A stretch of 64,000 bases of DNA, taken from NCBI RefSeq assembly GCF_900104725.1, contig NZ_LT629758.1:5408501-5472500 (forward strand). The letters are read 5' to 3'. Within the stretch, counting starts at the first letter, position 1, and the number at the start of each line of letters is the position of its first letter. Origin of the DNA: Actinoplanes derwentensis. GTDB taxonomy: Bacteria > Actinomycetota > Actinomycetes > Mycobacteriales > Micromonosporaceae. Positions 44,919 to 52,610 of the stretch are shown one piece after another. The notes beneath the pieces are model-generated. The model ran no database searches. It was not told the DNA's origin and saw only the letters and a program-made list of their open reading frames with translations. The position numbers and the translations under genes were made by a program.

Positions 44919-46232
44919 TCAGGCCTCGTTGAGCGTGGCGGCGATCTGCTCGTCCGCCCACTTGGCGCCGTCGGCCACCGTCTTCTTACCGGTCAGGACG
45001 TCCGTCAGCATGGTCTGCAGGATGCTGGCCTTCTCCACGTCGGCCCACTTCTCGGCGTTCGGCGGGAACCAGCTGCTCTTCGCCGACAGCGCCGCCGGGG
45101 CGAGCTTCGGGTTGTCGGTGGCGGCCTTGTCCATCAGCGAAGACGCGTTCGGCAGGGCGTTGGCCTTCACCAGACCCGCCATCGACTTGCTGTCGGTGAA
45201 GTACTTGACCCACTGGGCGGCGAGTTCCTTGTTGCCGCTCTTCGCGGTCACACCCAGGTTCGAGCCACCGAGGAACGACGGCACCTCGGGCAGCGGAGCG
45301 GCTGCCAGCTTGCCCTTGACCTTGGTCGGGACCAGCTCGGAGTTCGGGTCGTTCGGGTCCTTGCGGGTCTCCTCAGCGACCCCCTGCTCCCAGCCGTTGC
45401 CGTAGAAGACACCGCTGGAGGCCTGGGCGAAGATGCCGGCCTGCTCGTTCTCGTTCTTGGTCGGGTCGGCCTTCGAGTACTTCTTGGTCATGTCGACCCA
45501 GCGCTGCAGGCCCTCCTGCGACTGCGGGGTGGCGAGCTGCCCGACCCACTTGTCGCCGTCCTTCTTCGCGATCTCGCCACCGGTCGACTTGACCCAGGAC
45601 ATCGCCGCGTACCAGTACTGGCCCGGCATGTAGATCGCGCTGAACTTCTTGTCGGCCGCGTTGCCGGTCTGCACCTTCTCCAGGGCGGACAGGAAGTCGG
45701 CGTACGTCTTCGGGGCTTCCTTGACACCGGCCTTGTCGAACAGGTCGGTGCGGTAGATCATCACGCGGGCACCGGCGTAGTAGGGCACGCAGTAGACCTT
45801 GCCGTCGGCCTCACAGGCACCGGACAGACCGGACAGCCAGGTGTCGGAGTTCTCGAAGTCGGTCTTGTTCAGCTCGGCGAAGCCACCGGAGAAGACGTAC
45901 TTGGAGAACTCGGTGTTGCCCAGCTCGACCACGTCCGGCACGTCCGAACCGGCAAGCGTCGCGTCCAGCTTGGTGAGGTGGTTGGCCCACTGCTGGTACT
46001 CGACGTTGACCTGCGCGCCGGTGGCCTCGGTGAACCGCTTGGAGGCGTCGTCGACGACGTCCTTCCAGCTGGTCTCAGCGTCGACCATCAGCCAGACCTT
46101 GACGGTCTTGCCCGCACCGTCCACCTTGCCGGTGGCCGAGGTCGCGCCCTCGTCGGCACCACCACCGCTACAGGCGGCCACACCGAGCAGTGACGCGGCG
46201 AGCGCCGCCGCAACCGCGATCTTGCGCTTCAC
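44919..46232 (-). CDS. Extracellular sugar-binding lipoprotein (DasA-like)
   Basis: 437 residues from GTG 46232, with GGGAGG eight bases upstream; an ATG ten codons earlier lacks a site. The signal peptide KRKIAVAAALAASLLGVAAC ends in a lipobox (GVAAC). The mature protein has the family-1 solute-binding features VNVEYQQWANHLTKLD and PDVVELGNTEFSKY, similar to DasA, the chitobiose-binding protein of Streptomyces. A sugar ligand is likely, an amino-sugar oligomer possible. It is the second gene of the operon, 36 bases after the RpiR regulator. Confidence 0.82.
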   Translation of the reverse strand: MKRKIAVAAALAASLLGVAACSGGGADEGATSATGKVDGAGKTVKVWLMVDAETSWKDVVDDASKRFTEATGAQVNVEYQQWANHLTKLDATLAGSDVPDVVELGNTEFSKYVFSGGFAELNKTDFENSDTWLSGLSGACEADGKVYCVPYYAGARVMIYRTDLFDKAGVKEAPKTYADFLSALEKVQTGNAADKKFSAIYMPGQYWYAAMSWVKSTGGEIAKKDGDKWVGQLATPQSQEGLQRWVDMTKKYSKADPTKNENEQAGIFAQASSGVFYGNGWEQGVAEETRKDPNDPNSELVPTKVKGKLAAAPLPEVPSFLGGSNLGVTAKSGNKELAAQWVKYFTDSKSMAGLVKANALPNASSLMDKAATDNPKLAPAALSAKSSWFPPNAEKWADVEKASILQTMLTDVLTGKKTVADGAKWADEQIAATLNEA

Positions 46233-46268
46233 ATTTCCTCCCGAGGGATTTTCATTCTTCACAGGGAT

Positions 46269-47243
46269 TCAGCTGTCCTTCACGGCCTTGTGCCCGTGCA
46301 CCGCTTGAGCGGTGCGCTGGAACGCGGCGTGTGAACGTTCATGCGTGCGTTGCGCGACGGCGACGTACAGCAGGTCGAGAACGACCAGCTGGGGATGCCG
46401 GGCGCTGAGCGCGTCCGGCCGGAAGGTCGTCGCCTGGGTGGCGGTGAGCAGGACGATGTCGGCCAGCTCGGCCAGTGGGGATCGGGGGAAACTGGTGAGC
46501 GCGATGGTGGTGGCGCCCCGGCTGTTCGCCTCGGCGAGCAGCTCGATCGTCTCGCCGGTCTCGCCACTGTGCGAGATACCGAGCGCGACGTCGCCGGACC
46601 TCGACAGCGCGGCGCTGGCCAGACCGTTGTGCACGTCGGTCCAGGCCCACACCGGGATGCCGATGCGGTGCAGACTGAACTGCATCTCCTCGCCGACCAG
46701 CGCGCTTCCGCTGGCGCCGAAGATGTTCACCCGCGGCGCCGCGGCGATCGCCACCGCGGCCCGTTCCACCTCGCCCAGGTCCAGCAGCGTGGCGGTGTCG
46801 TGCATGGCCCGGGTGTCGGCCGCCATGATCTGGCCGAGGACCCGTTCCAGGGGGTCGCTCGGCTGGATCTCGCGGCCGATGTCCACGGTCCAGCCGGCCG
46901 AGCGGGCCCGGCCGGTCTCCGCCGCGATGCCGAGGCGCAGATCCGCGTACCCGTCGAAGCCGACCGCCCGGCAGAACCGGGTGATCGTCGCCGGCGAGGT
47001 GCCGCTGCGTTCGGCGAGTTCGACGATGGTGGCCCGGGAAGCCGCGGCCGGGTCGGTGAGCACCTGCTCGGCGACCCGTTGCAGCGCTCCGGTGAAGTCC
47101 GGCAGCAGCGTCCGGACCCGGGCGAGCACCCCGTCCGCGGGGGTCAGATTCATGCCGTTCGCCTTCCTGACGGTGGGCGCGCCACGAACCGGCGAGTCGG
47201 CGACCGCGGGCCCCGCGGTGCCGTCCATCTCCGGCTCATTCAT
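46269..47243 (-). CDS. RpiR/MurR-family transcriptional regulator
   Basis: 324 residues. An N-terminal HTH_6 domain (about 40-110) has the recognition region LAERSGTSPATITRFCRAVGF, and a C-terminal SIS sugar-phosphate isomerase domain (about 150-290) has VNIFGASGSALVGEEM and GISHSGETGETIE. Such proteins sense phosphorylated sugars, often MurNAc-6P or GlcN-6P. As first gene of the uptake unit it probably represses it and itself until the sugar phosphate appears. Palindromes lie 25 bases upstream of its start. Confidence 0.9.
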   Translation of the reverse strand: MNEPEMDGTAGPAVADSPVRGAPTVRKANGMNLTPADGVLARVRTLLPDFTGALQRVAEQVLTDPAAASRATIVELAERSGTSPATITRFCRAVGFDGYADLRLGIAAETGRARSAGWTVDIGREIQPSDPLERVLGQIMAADTRAMHDTATLLDLGEVERAAVAIAAAPRVNIFGASGSALVGEEMQFSLHRIGIPVWAWTDVHNGLASAALSRSGDVALGISHSGETGETIELLAEANSRGATTIALTSFPRSPLAELADIVLLTATQATTFRPDALSARHPQLVVLDLLYVAVAQRTHERSHAAFQRTAQAVHGHKAVKDS

Positions 47244-47267
47244 CGGACACCCTTTCAGGAAGGACTG

Positions 47268-47293
47268 TTTACTGTCGCGGTAAAAGTTCTTAC
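47268..47293. promoter_or_regulatory. Candidate RpiR operator upstream of the sugar operon
   Basis: TTTAC at 47268-47272 and GTAAA at 47280-47284 form an inverted repeat with 7 bases between. GTAAAAGTTCTTAC at 47280-47293 is a second, imperfect palindrome overlapping the first. They sit 25 bases before the regulator's start codon. An autoregulatory site is plausible; no published consensus was used. Confidence 0.4.
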
Positions 47294-47677
47294 TAAACGA
47301 CCCTTGCTGTCAAGGTTGTGAAGGAAGTTTTCAAACCGTTACCTGACCTGCGCGAATGAACGGGTGTTTCCGGCGGCCCGGCTGACGACCATCGATCCGT
47401 AAATGACTGTTACGACGTGGCCGCCATCACATGTCCGATTTACAGCCGATTTGAGCCGGTACTTTCCGACCTCGCGACTAGCCCTTTCGGTCAGCGCGAG
47501 GTCGTCCGTTCGGCCAATGTCCGTGACGCGGCGAAACCTCGTCGTCACAGTCGAAACAAGATCAAAAAAATTTCCGGGTACGGACGACGGGTCCCCGACC
47601 GCAACCACCCACAGCCGTAGCGTCCGGCCCCGGCGGGCGGTGCCCCACGGTCCCCCCGCCGCCGCCGGGCGGTGAGC

Positions 47678-47740
47678 GATGGTCACCGCCGATCAGTCGA
47701 TGATGGTCACCGCCGACCGGTCAGCACTGGTCACCGGTCG
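47678..47740. repeat. Two 21-bp direct repeats plus a partial third (GGTCACCG)
   Basis: The copies at 47678-47698 and 47702-47722 differ at two positions and begin GATGGTCACCGCCGA; a shorter copy GGTCACCG follows near 47729. The period is 24 bp. They lie 60-120 bp upstream of the secreted-protein start and could be a regulator's binding array. Confidence 0.55.
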
Positions 47741-47797
47741 GGGGAAATCGCCCTTTTCGGGTGCAACCGACCGCCCGCGTGGGAAGCATCAACCGTC

Positions 47798-48361
47798 ATG
47801 CGACTGCTTCCCCTGATCGCCGGCGCGGCCCTCGTCATCGCCACTGCGGCACCCGCCGGCGCCAACGCCGGCCCGGCTGCGGTCACCTTCGACTTCAAGA
47901 CCAACACCGGCTTCGTCGACGCCACGAACCTGCTCCAGGGCTTCGACTGGAACGCCGGCCGACTCGCCCGCGAGGCAGCCACGATCTCGTTCCACCACAC
48001 CATGATCATCGAGGAGATCTGGTCACTGACCTGCACCGCCGGCGCCAAACCGTTCACCGCGACCCGTGTCCAGCAGGACATGAAGATCTTCCTGACGGAC
48101 ACCCCGGTCTACAGCCCGGACCGCGCGAAGGTCACCGGATTCCGGATCACCGGTTCGAACATGGGGATCTCCGCCACCACAGCCGGGTTCGAGACCGGCT
48201 ACCCCTGCCCGAAACCCGGCCACGGCAAGACCATCCGCAGCCTGCGCCGGATCGCCGAGACCACCACGCGCACGCTGCTCTCCGAGGCGGGCGACAAGTC
48301 CACCGCCTTGTTCCAGACCAGAACGGGCCCTCCGGCCAGACCGGAGTCTCCCGTGTACTGA
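47798..48361 (+). CDS. Secreted protein of unknown function, 187 residues
   Basis: Begins MRLLPLIAGAALVIATAAPAG, a clear Sec signal peptide with an AxA-type cleavage site near residue 24 (GANA). The mature part is beta-rich with two cysteines (LTCTAG and GYPCPKPG) that could form a disulfide. I do not recognise the family. A short tail rich in Arg, Pro and Ser follows residue 160. It is a single gene ending just before a repeat block. Confidence 0.72.
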   Translation: MRLLPLIAGAALVIATAAPAGANAGPAAVTFDFKTNTGFVDATNLLQGFDWNAGRLAREAATISFHHTMIIEEIWSLTCTAGAKPFTATRVQQDMKIFLTDTPVYSPDRAKVTGFRITGSNMGISATTAGFETGYPCPKPGHGKTIRSLRRIAETTTRTLLSEAGDKSTALFQTRTGPPARPESPVY

Positions 48362-48372
48362 GCGCGGCTCTC

Positions 48373-48480
48373 AAGGAGCCGTTTCGGCTCGGGCTGGGGG
48401 TTCAGGGACCGCTTCGGCTCGGGCCGGGGGTTCAAGGACCGCTTCGGCTCGGACTCAGGGTTCAGGGGGCCGTTTCGCGG
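48373..48480. repeat. Degenerate tandem repeat, about 30 bp x 3.5, at the 3' ends of convergent genes
   Basis: Units start at 48373, 48404, 48434 and 48464 (partial). Each contains CCG(C/T)TTCGGCTCGG and ends in GGGGTTC or AGGGTTC. The first unit forms a perfect hairpin GAGCCG-TTT-CGGCTC at 48376-48390. The last unit reaches into the end of murD2, so it may have grown from duplication of that gene end. It may also act as a terminator. Confidence 0.75.
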
Positions 48481-49814
48481 ACCGCCTCGGCGAAGACCTC
48501 GGAGCGGTGTTCGAAGTTGCGGAAGCGGCCGTAGCTGGGGGCGGCCGGGGACAGCAGCACCACCCCGCCGGAGGGTGTGATCTTGCGGGCCAGGCGGACC
48601 GCGTCGATCAGGTCGTCGGCCGGTTCGGTGCGGACCCGGGGCAACCGGGCGAGCGCCTCCAGGATCCGGGGGCCACTGTCCGGCAGGCCGATCACGGTGA
48701 GTTCCCGGTCGGCGAGGAAATCCCGTAACGGTGAGTAGTCGAGACCGCGGTCGGACCCGCCGACGAGCACGGTGAGTGGCCGGTTCTCGTACGCTTCGAT
48801 GGCGTGCATCGCCGCGTACGGCGACGTCGACAGGGTGTCGTCGACGAACGTCAGCCCGGACGGATCCTGGATCTCGGCGAGCCGGTGCGGCAGCCCCGCG
48901 AAGGAGCGCACCGCCGCCTCCAGCTCCGATCGCACGGCCGGCACGTCGACGCCCATGCCCTCCAGTACGGCCAGGGCCACGCACAGGTTGCCCTCGTTGT
49001 GGCGGCCCTTGAGAGCGAGCGCGTCCCGGCCGAACAGGGCCTCGTCACCGCACCACACCTGAGCGTCCCCGATCCGGAACCGGGAGTCCGCGGCGGCGGC
49101 CCGGACCGGCGCCCGGCCGTCGGCGTCGACGGCGTCACCGATCTCGTCGTGCAGCCGTTTGTCGGTGCCGTTGATCACGGTCAGCTGGGGCCCGTACCGC
49201 AGGATGTTTAGTTTGTCCCGGTAGTACTCCCGTTCGCCGCCGTGCGCGTCCAGGTGCTCCGGGAAGAGCGAGGTGACCACGGCCACCCGTGGCGAGTCGG
49301 TCAGGTCGGCGCACTGGTAGCTGGAGAGTTCCAGCACGTACAACTCGGCGTCCGGCATGTCCAGCAGCGGCACCCCGATGTTGCCGCCGTACGCGTTGGG
49401 CCGCCCGACCGCCGTCAACAGGTGGCTGATCAGGCTGGACGTGGTGGACTTGCCCTTGCTGCCGGTCACCCCGACGGTCCGGGCGGCGTGGTCGGCCATC
49501 CACAGGGCGCTGCCGCCGGTCACCGGGATGCCGCGCTCGCGCAGCTCCTTGACGTACGGATGGGTGGACGGCACCCCTGGGGACCGCACCACGACGTCCG
49601 CGCTGACCAGGGCCGCGAACGCGTGCTCGCCACCGGCCAGCGGCGCCAGCGCGGCCAGTTCCCCGGTCCACTCGACGGACAGGTAGTTGGCGCTGTCCTC
49701 GACCACGATCAGGCGGGACGGCTCGTACCGGGCGATCGCGGTCACCGCGGCCCGCCCCTCACGCCCGGTCCCCCACACCGCCACCGACTTGCCCCGTAGG
49801 TCTGCCAGCCGCAT
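48462..49814 (-). CDS. murD2: MurD2, UDP-MurNAc-L-Ala:L-glutamate ligase
   Basis: A 450-residue Mur ligase. The N-terminal Rossmann-like domain is followed by the ATP loop GVTGSKGKSTTSS near 111-123, the ELSSYQ segment, FPEHLDAHG, and the ligase-fold C-terminal domain with the ATP-binding NEGNLCVAL. It starts at ATG 49814. Divergent from it lies murL, so this is best read as MurD2: it adds L-Glu, not D-Glu, to UDP-MurNAc-L-Ala, and MurL then converts it to D-Glu, as described for Xanthomonas. A normal murD may also exist elsewhere in the genome. The 3' end overlaps a tandem repeat. Confidence 0.85.
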   Translation of the reverse strand: MRLADLRGKSVAVWGTGREGRAAVTAIARYEPSRLIVVEDSANYLSVEWTGELAALAPLAGGEHAFAALVSADVVVRSPGVPSTHPYVKELRERGIPVTGGSALWMADHAARTVGVTGSKGKSTTSSLISHLLTAVGRPNAYGGNIGVPLLDMPDAELYVLELSSYQCADLTDSPRVAVVTSLFPEHLDAHGGEREYYRDKLNILRYGPQLTVINGTDKRLHDEIGDAVDADGRAPVRAAAADSRFRIGDAQVWCGDEALFGRDALALKGRHNEGNLCVALAVLEGMGVDVPAVRSELEAAVRSFAGLPHRLAEIQDPSGLTFVDDTLSTSPYAAMHAIEAYENRPLTVLVGGSDRGLDYSPLRDFLADRELTVIGLPDSGPRILEALARLPRVRTEPADDLIDAVRLARKITPSGGVVLLSPAAPSYGRFRNFEHRSEVFAEAVRETAP

Positions 49815-49828
49815 GTGATCTCCTCGGG

Positions 49829-49856
49829 TTCGCATCGTCGCCGGACGAACTAATAT
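49829..49856 (+). promoter_or_regulatory. Candidate promoter for murL
   Basis: TAATAT at 49851-49856 is a good -10 hexamer in otherwise GC-rich DNA. TTCGCA at 49829-49834 is a weak -35 at 16 bp spacing. Both lie in the 73-bp space between the divergent murD2 and murL genes. Confidence 0.45.
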
Positions 49857-49887
49857 TGCCCGTCGGCCTTATGACAGGAGTTTCCGG

Positions 49888-51192
49888 GTGCAGTTCGACG
49901 TCATGCGCTTCCCCTCGTACGCGTTCGATCCGACGACGGGGGTGGCGACGTTCGACTATCTGCTGGACGGTCCGTCGCCGCTGCGCTTCACCGAGACGAT
50001 CACGTTCCCGGTGCCGGCCGGGCGGGAGGTCCCGGAGACCTTCCAGCGGGTGCTGGACCTGCTGCACGTGGTGGCCGGGGTCAGCTACTTCAAGGTCGGC
50101 GCGCCGCCCCGGGTGGTCACCCCGAAACCGTTCCCGCAGCAGGTCACCGATTATCTCACCGCGGTCTACACCGAGGGCATGGCGGAGTACGCGTACCGCA
50201 ACCAGCTGCCGCACGTGCTCGAACTCACGGTCCAGACGCCCGGCGTGATCCCGGCCGCGGTCCCCGCCGAGGTCCAGGGCGGCCGGCCGCTGTCGGCCGT
50301 CGGTGGTGGCAAGGACTCGATCGTCACCCTGGAGATCCTGCGGGCCGCCGGCCTGGACCCGGTGCCGTTCTCGGTCAACCCGAACCCGGTGATCGAGAAC
50401 GTGAACGCCGCCTCCGGCCTGCCCGCGCTGGCCGCCCGCCGCAAACTGGACCCGGAGCTGTTCGCACTGAACAAGGCCGGAGCGCTCAACGGGCACATCC
50501 CGGTCACCGCGATCAACTCGCTGATCGCCGTCGCCACCGCGGTGTGGCACGGGCTGGGCCCGGTGGTGATGTCCAACGAGCGTTCCGCCTCCGACCCGAA
50601 CCTGATCTGGAACGGTCACGAGGTCAACCACCAGTGGTCCAAGGGCGTGGTCGCCGAGGGCCTGCTGCGGGACGCGGTCGCGGCGTACACCGGTCTGGTC
50701 GACCCGTACTTCTCGCTCCTGCGGACCCTCTCCGAGCTGCACATCGCCCAGCTGTTCGCCGGTTACACAGCGTACGATGACGTCGTCACCAGCTGTAACC
50801 AGGCGTTCAAGCTGCACGACCCGACGACCCGCTGGTGCGGTGACTGCCCGAAGTGCCGTTTCGTCTTCCTGGCGATGGCCCCGCACATGCCCCGCGCCCG
50901 CCTGACCCGGATCTTCGGCTCCGACCTGTTCGCCGACGAGGCGCAGACCCCCGGCTTCCTGGAGTTGCTCGGCGTCGACGCGCACAAGCCGTTCGAGTGC
51001 GTCGGCGAGGCCGAGGAGTGCCTGGTCGCCCTCGCCCTACTGCCCGACGACGCCCCGGTGCTGGTGGCGCTGCGGGCCGCGGTCCCGGACTCGGCCTGGG
51101 CCGACGCCTCCCACTCGAACGTCTTCACCCCCGGCGGCCCCCACCACATCCCCCCCGCCTACTACAAACTCCTCACCGAGGCCACCGCCTGA
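49888..51192 (+). CDS. murL: MurL, UDP-MurNAc-L-Ala-L-Glu epimerase
   Basis: 434 residues from GTG 49888, with ACAGGAG seven bases upstream. It matches the MurL family as I remember it, with the SAVGGGKDSIVTLEIL segment (a PP-loop-like SxGGGKDS near 137-144), MSNERSASDPNL, a CxxC pair (WCGDCPKC) near 312-317, and an HIPPAYYKLL ending. MurL uses ATP to convert the terminal L-Glu of UDP-MurNAc-L-Ala-L-Glu to D-Glu, so glutamate racemase and the normal MurD can be bypassed. It is divergent from murD2 with a shared promoter region. Confidence 0.9.
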   Translation: MQFDVMRFPSYAFDPTTGVATFDYLLDGPSPLRFTETITFPVPAGREVPETFQRVLDLLHVVAGVSYFKVGAPPRVVTPKPFPQQVTDYLTAVYTEGMAEYAYRNQLPHVLELTVQTPGVIPAAVPAEVQGGRPLSAVGGGKDSIVTLEILRAAGLDPVPFSVNPNPVIENVNAASGLPALAARRKLDPELFALNKAGALNGHIPVTAINSLIAVATAVWHGLGPVVMSNERSASDPNLIWNGHEVNHQWSKGVVAEGLLRDAVAAYTGLVDPYFSLLRTLSELHIAQLFAGYTAYDDVVTSCNQAFKLHDPTTRWCGDCPKCRFVFLAMAPHMPRARLTRIFGSDLFADEAQTPGFLELLGVDAHKPFECVGEAEECLVALALLPDDAPVLVALRAAVPDSAWADASHSNVFTPGGPHHIPPAYYKLLTEATA

Positions 51193-51292
51193 CCCGCCGG
51201 CTCACGCTCACCGCCAGCCGGCACTCCCGGCTGGCCCAGCGCCGGGACGGCACCACGATCCCGAACACGCTGACGCCTTCCGGCTGTCAGCC

Positions 51293-51322
51293 GAACCCCT
51301 GCGGGCGCGCCCGCAGGGGTTC
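51293..51322. terminator. Perfect 15-bp palindromic terminator after murL
   Basis: GAACCCCTGCGGGCG is followed directly by its exact complement. It sits 101 bp after the murL stop and 59 bp before the stop of the convergent HTH gene, so it can serve both. Confidence 0.8.
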
Positions 51323-51380
51323 GTAAGCGTCCGTCGGTGCCGATGCCGGCATTGATCAGGTCGAGACAGCGCTGGGATTC

Positions 51381-51851
51381 TTATTCGTAAATGCCCAGCT
51401 CGTCCTGTTCGGCCATCAAGGCCTCGTATGCGGTGCGTTGCTGGGCGACTCGCTGGCGCCGGTAGGCCAGCAGGTCCTGTAAGGCCACCCGCCGGTGCGT
51501 GCCCACCCGGTGCGACTTGATCTCGGCCCGGTCGAGCATGGCGGTCAGAGTGGGACGTGAGACGCCGAGCACCCGGGCGGCCTCGGTGGTGGTGAGCTCG
51601 CGGGCGACCACGCTGACGACCACGCCGTCGCCGCGGTCCAGAACGGCGCTGACCTGCCGTAAAAGATCGACCACCAGATCGGGGACGACTACCTCACCGG
51701 CACTTCCCGCCACCAGGCGCACCGGCTCGCCGCCGGTTTTCGTCAGCAGGGTCAGCAGGGACTTCAGCGAGGCGCGCTCGGGGCTGCTCTTTCGGTTGGC
51801 CGCCTCGGAGAGCTGGAGTGCCGTTGCCGCGAGTGTCATCGCCGTACCCAT
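51381..51851 (-). CDS. Excisionase/antitoxin-type HTH protein, 156 residues
   Basis: ATG 51851 follows GAGGAG by seven bases. The C-terminal half has a MerR/excisionase-like helix-turn-helix (LTTTEAARVLGVSRPTLTAMLDRAEIKSHRVGTHRRV). The N-terminal 80 residues are helical. This form is usually the antitoxin of a PIN-type toxin pair, but the space downstream to murL holds no toxin gene. It may be an orphan antitoxin or a regulator. The tail EALMAEQDELGIYE is acidic. Confidence 0.82.
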   Translation of the reverse strand: MGTAMTLAATALQLSEAANRKSSPERASLKSLLTLLTKTGGEPVRLVAGSAGEVVVPDLVVDLLRQVSAVLDRGDGVVVSVVARELTTTEAARVLGVSRPTLTAMLDRAEIKSHRVGTHRRVALQDLLAYRRQRVAQQRTAYEALMAEQDELGIYE

Positions 51852-52023
51852 GGTCCACTCCTCAGTTGCGGAACTCGTCGAACCCCGAACCACCAGGCTC
51901 GGCCACATCCGCAATATACGAAAGCCAATTTGCTTATTTCACTTACTGGAAGGGTCGTCCGGAGCGAGCGGCAGCGGTGACCCCGATCTTGCCGCGTGGC
52001 CGTGGGCGGTAGCGTTTTGCGGC

Positions 52024-52389
52024 ATGGTTGACGAGATCTACGTGGGGAACGCCGACCCGGACGCGCTTGCTGACCGGGGGTGGCTGCTGGGGCATTTCAA
52101 GCCGGAAGGCGACCCCCGGCACAGCAACGACGTCGAGATCAAGTGGGGGCGGCACCCGCGTGGGGACCGGCGGGCCCGGTGGGTGCACGGTGAGGACCGG
52201 ACCGCGTTGCTGGTGCTGATCAGCGGCTGTTTTCACATGGAGTTCCCGGAGCGGACAGTGGTCCTCGACAAGCAGGGGGATTACGTGGTCTGGCAGCGGG
52301 GGGTGGATCACTCATGGTTCGCGGCTGAGGAGTCGGTGGTGCTGACGGTCCGGTGGCCGTCTGTTCCGGGATACGCCGTTCCGCAGTAG
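52024..52389 (+). CDS. Cupin-fold protein, 121 residues
   Basis: Small beta-rich protein with cupin-like strands: VEIKWGRHPRG near 40, TALLVLISGCFHMEF near 66, GDYVVWQRGVDHSW near 92. Two histidines (HMEF and DHSW) and an acidic residue could form a metal site. Members are sometimes labelled signal peptidase in databases, which the sequence does not support because there is no signal-peptidase Ser/Lys motif or membrane helix. No clear ribosome site precedes the start. Confidence 0.78.
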   Translation: MVDEIYVGNADPDALADRGWLLGHFKPEGDPRHSNDVEIKWGRHPRGDRRARWVHGEDRTALLVLISGCFHMEFPERTVVLDKQGDYVVWQRGVDHSWFAAEESVVLTVRWPSVPGYAVPQ

Positions 52390-52395
52390 GCCGCG

Positions 52396-52475
52396 GCGAA
52401 GCACAGGCCTGGCGCAGCACAGGACTGACGCAGCACGGGCCTGGCGAAATGCGGGCCTGGCGAAACACGAGCCGT
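52396..52475. repeat. Degenerate 16-bp tandem repeat, five units
   Basis: Units begin at 52396, 52412, 52428, 52444 and 52460 and follow the pattern GCG(A/C)AGCAC(A/G)GGCCTG. It starts seven bases behind the cupin stop, inside the 221-bp space between convergent genes. The rest of that space shows no gene. Confidence 0.75.
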
Positions 52476-52610
52476 GGGCACGGCGCCGTGGGCCTGGAGT
52501 CTCGCCGGCGCCCGGCGGTCGCGGGATGGGCCTTGCCGGGCGCCGGCCTCGCGCGGACGGGGCGGGGCCGGGCGTTGCGGTTGGGGGGCCGCGTGTCGTA
52601 CCAGAAAAGG

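Larger units (their letters stand above)
47244..47797. other. 554-bp intergenic region between divergent genes
   Basis: Holds the candidate operator near the RpiR gene, a locally AT-rich stretch (AAAAAAATTT near 47566-47575) and three GGTCACCG repeats near the right end. Short frames through it have no ribosome site and poor codon use. I see no gene. Confidence 0.6.
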
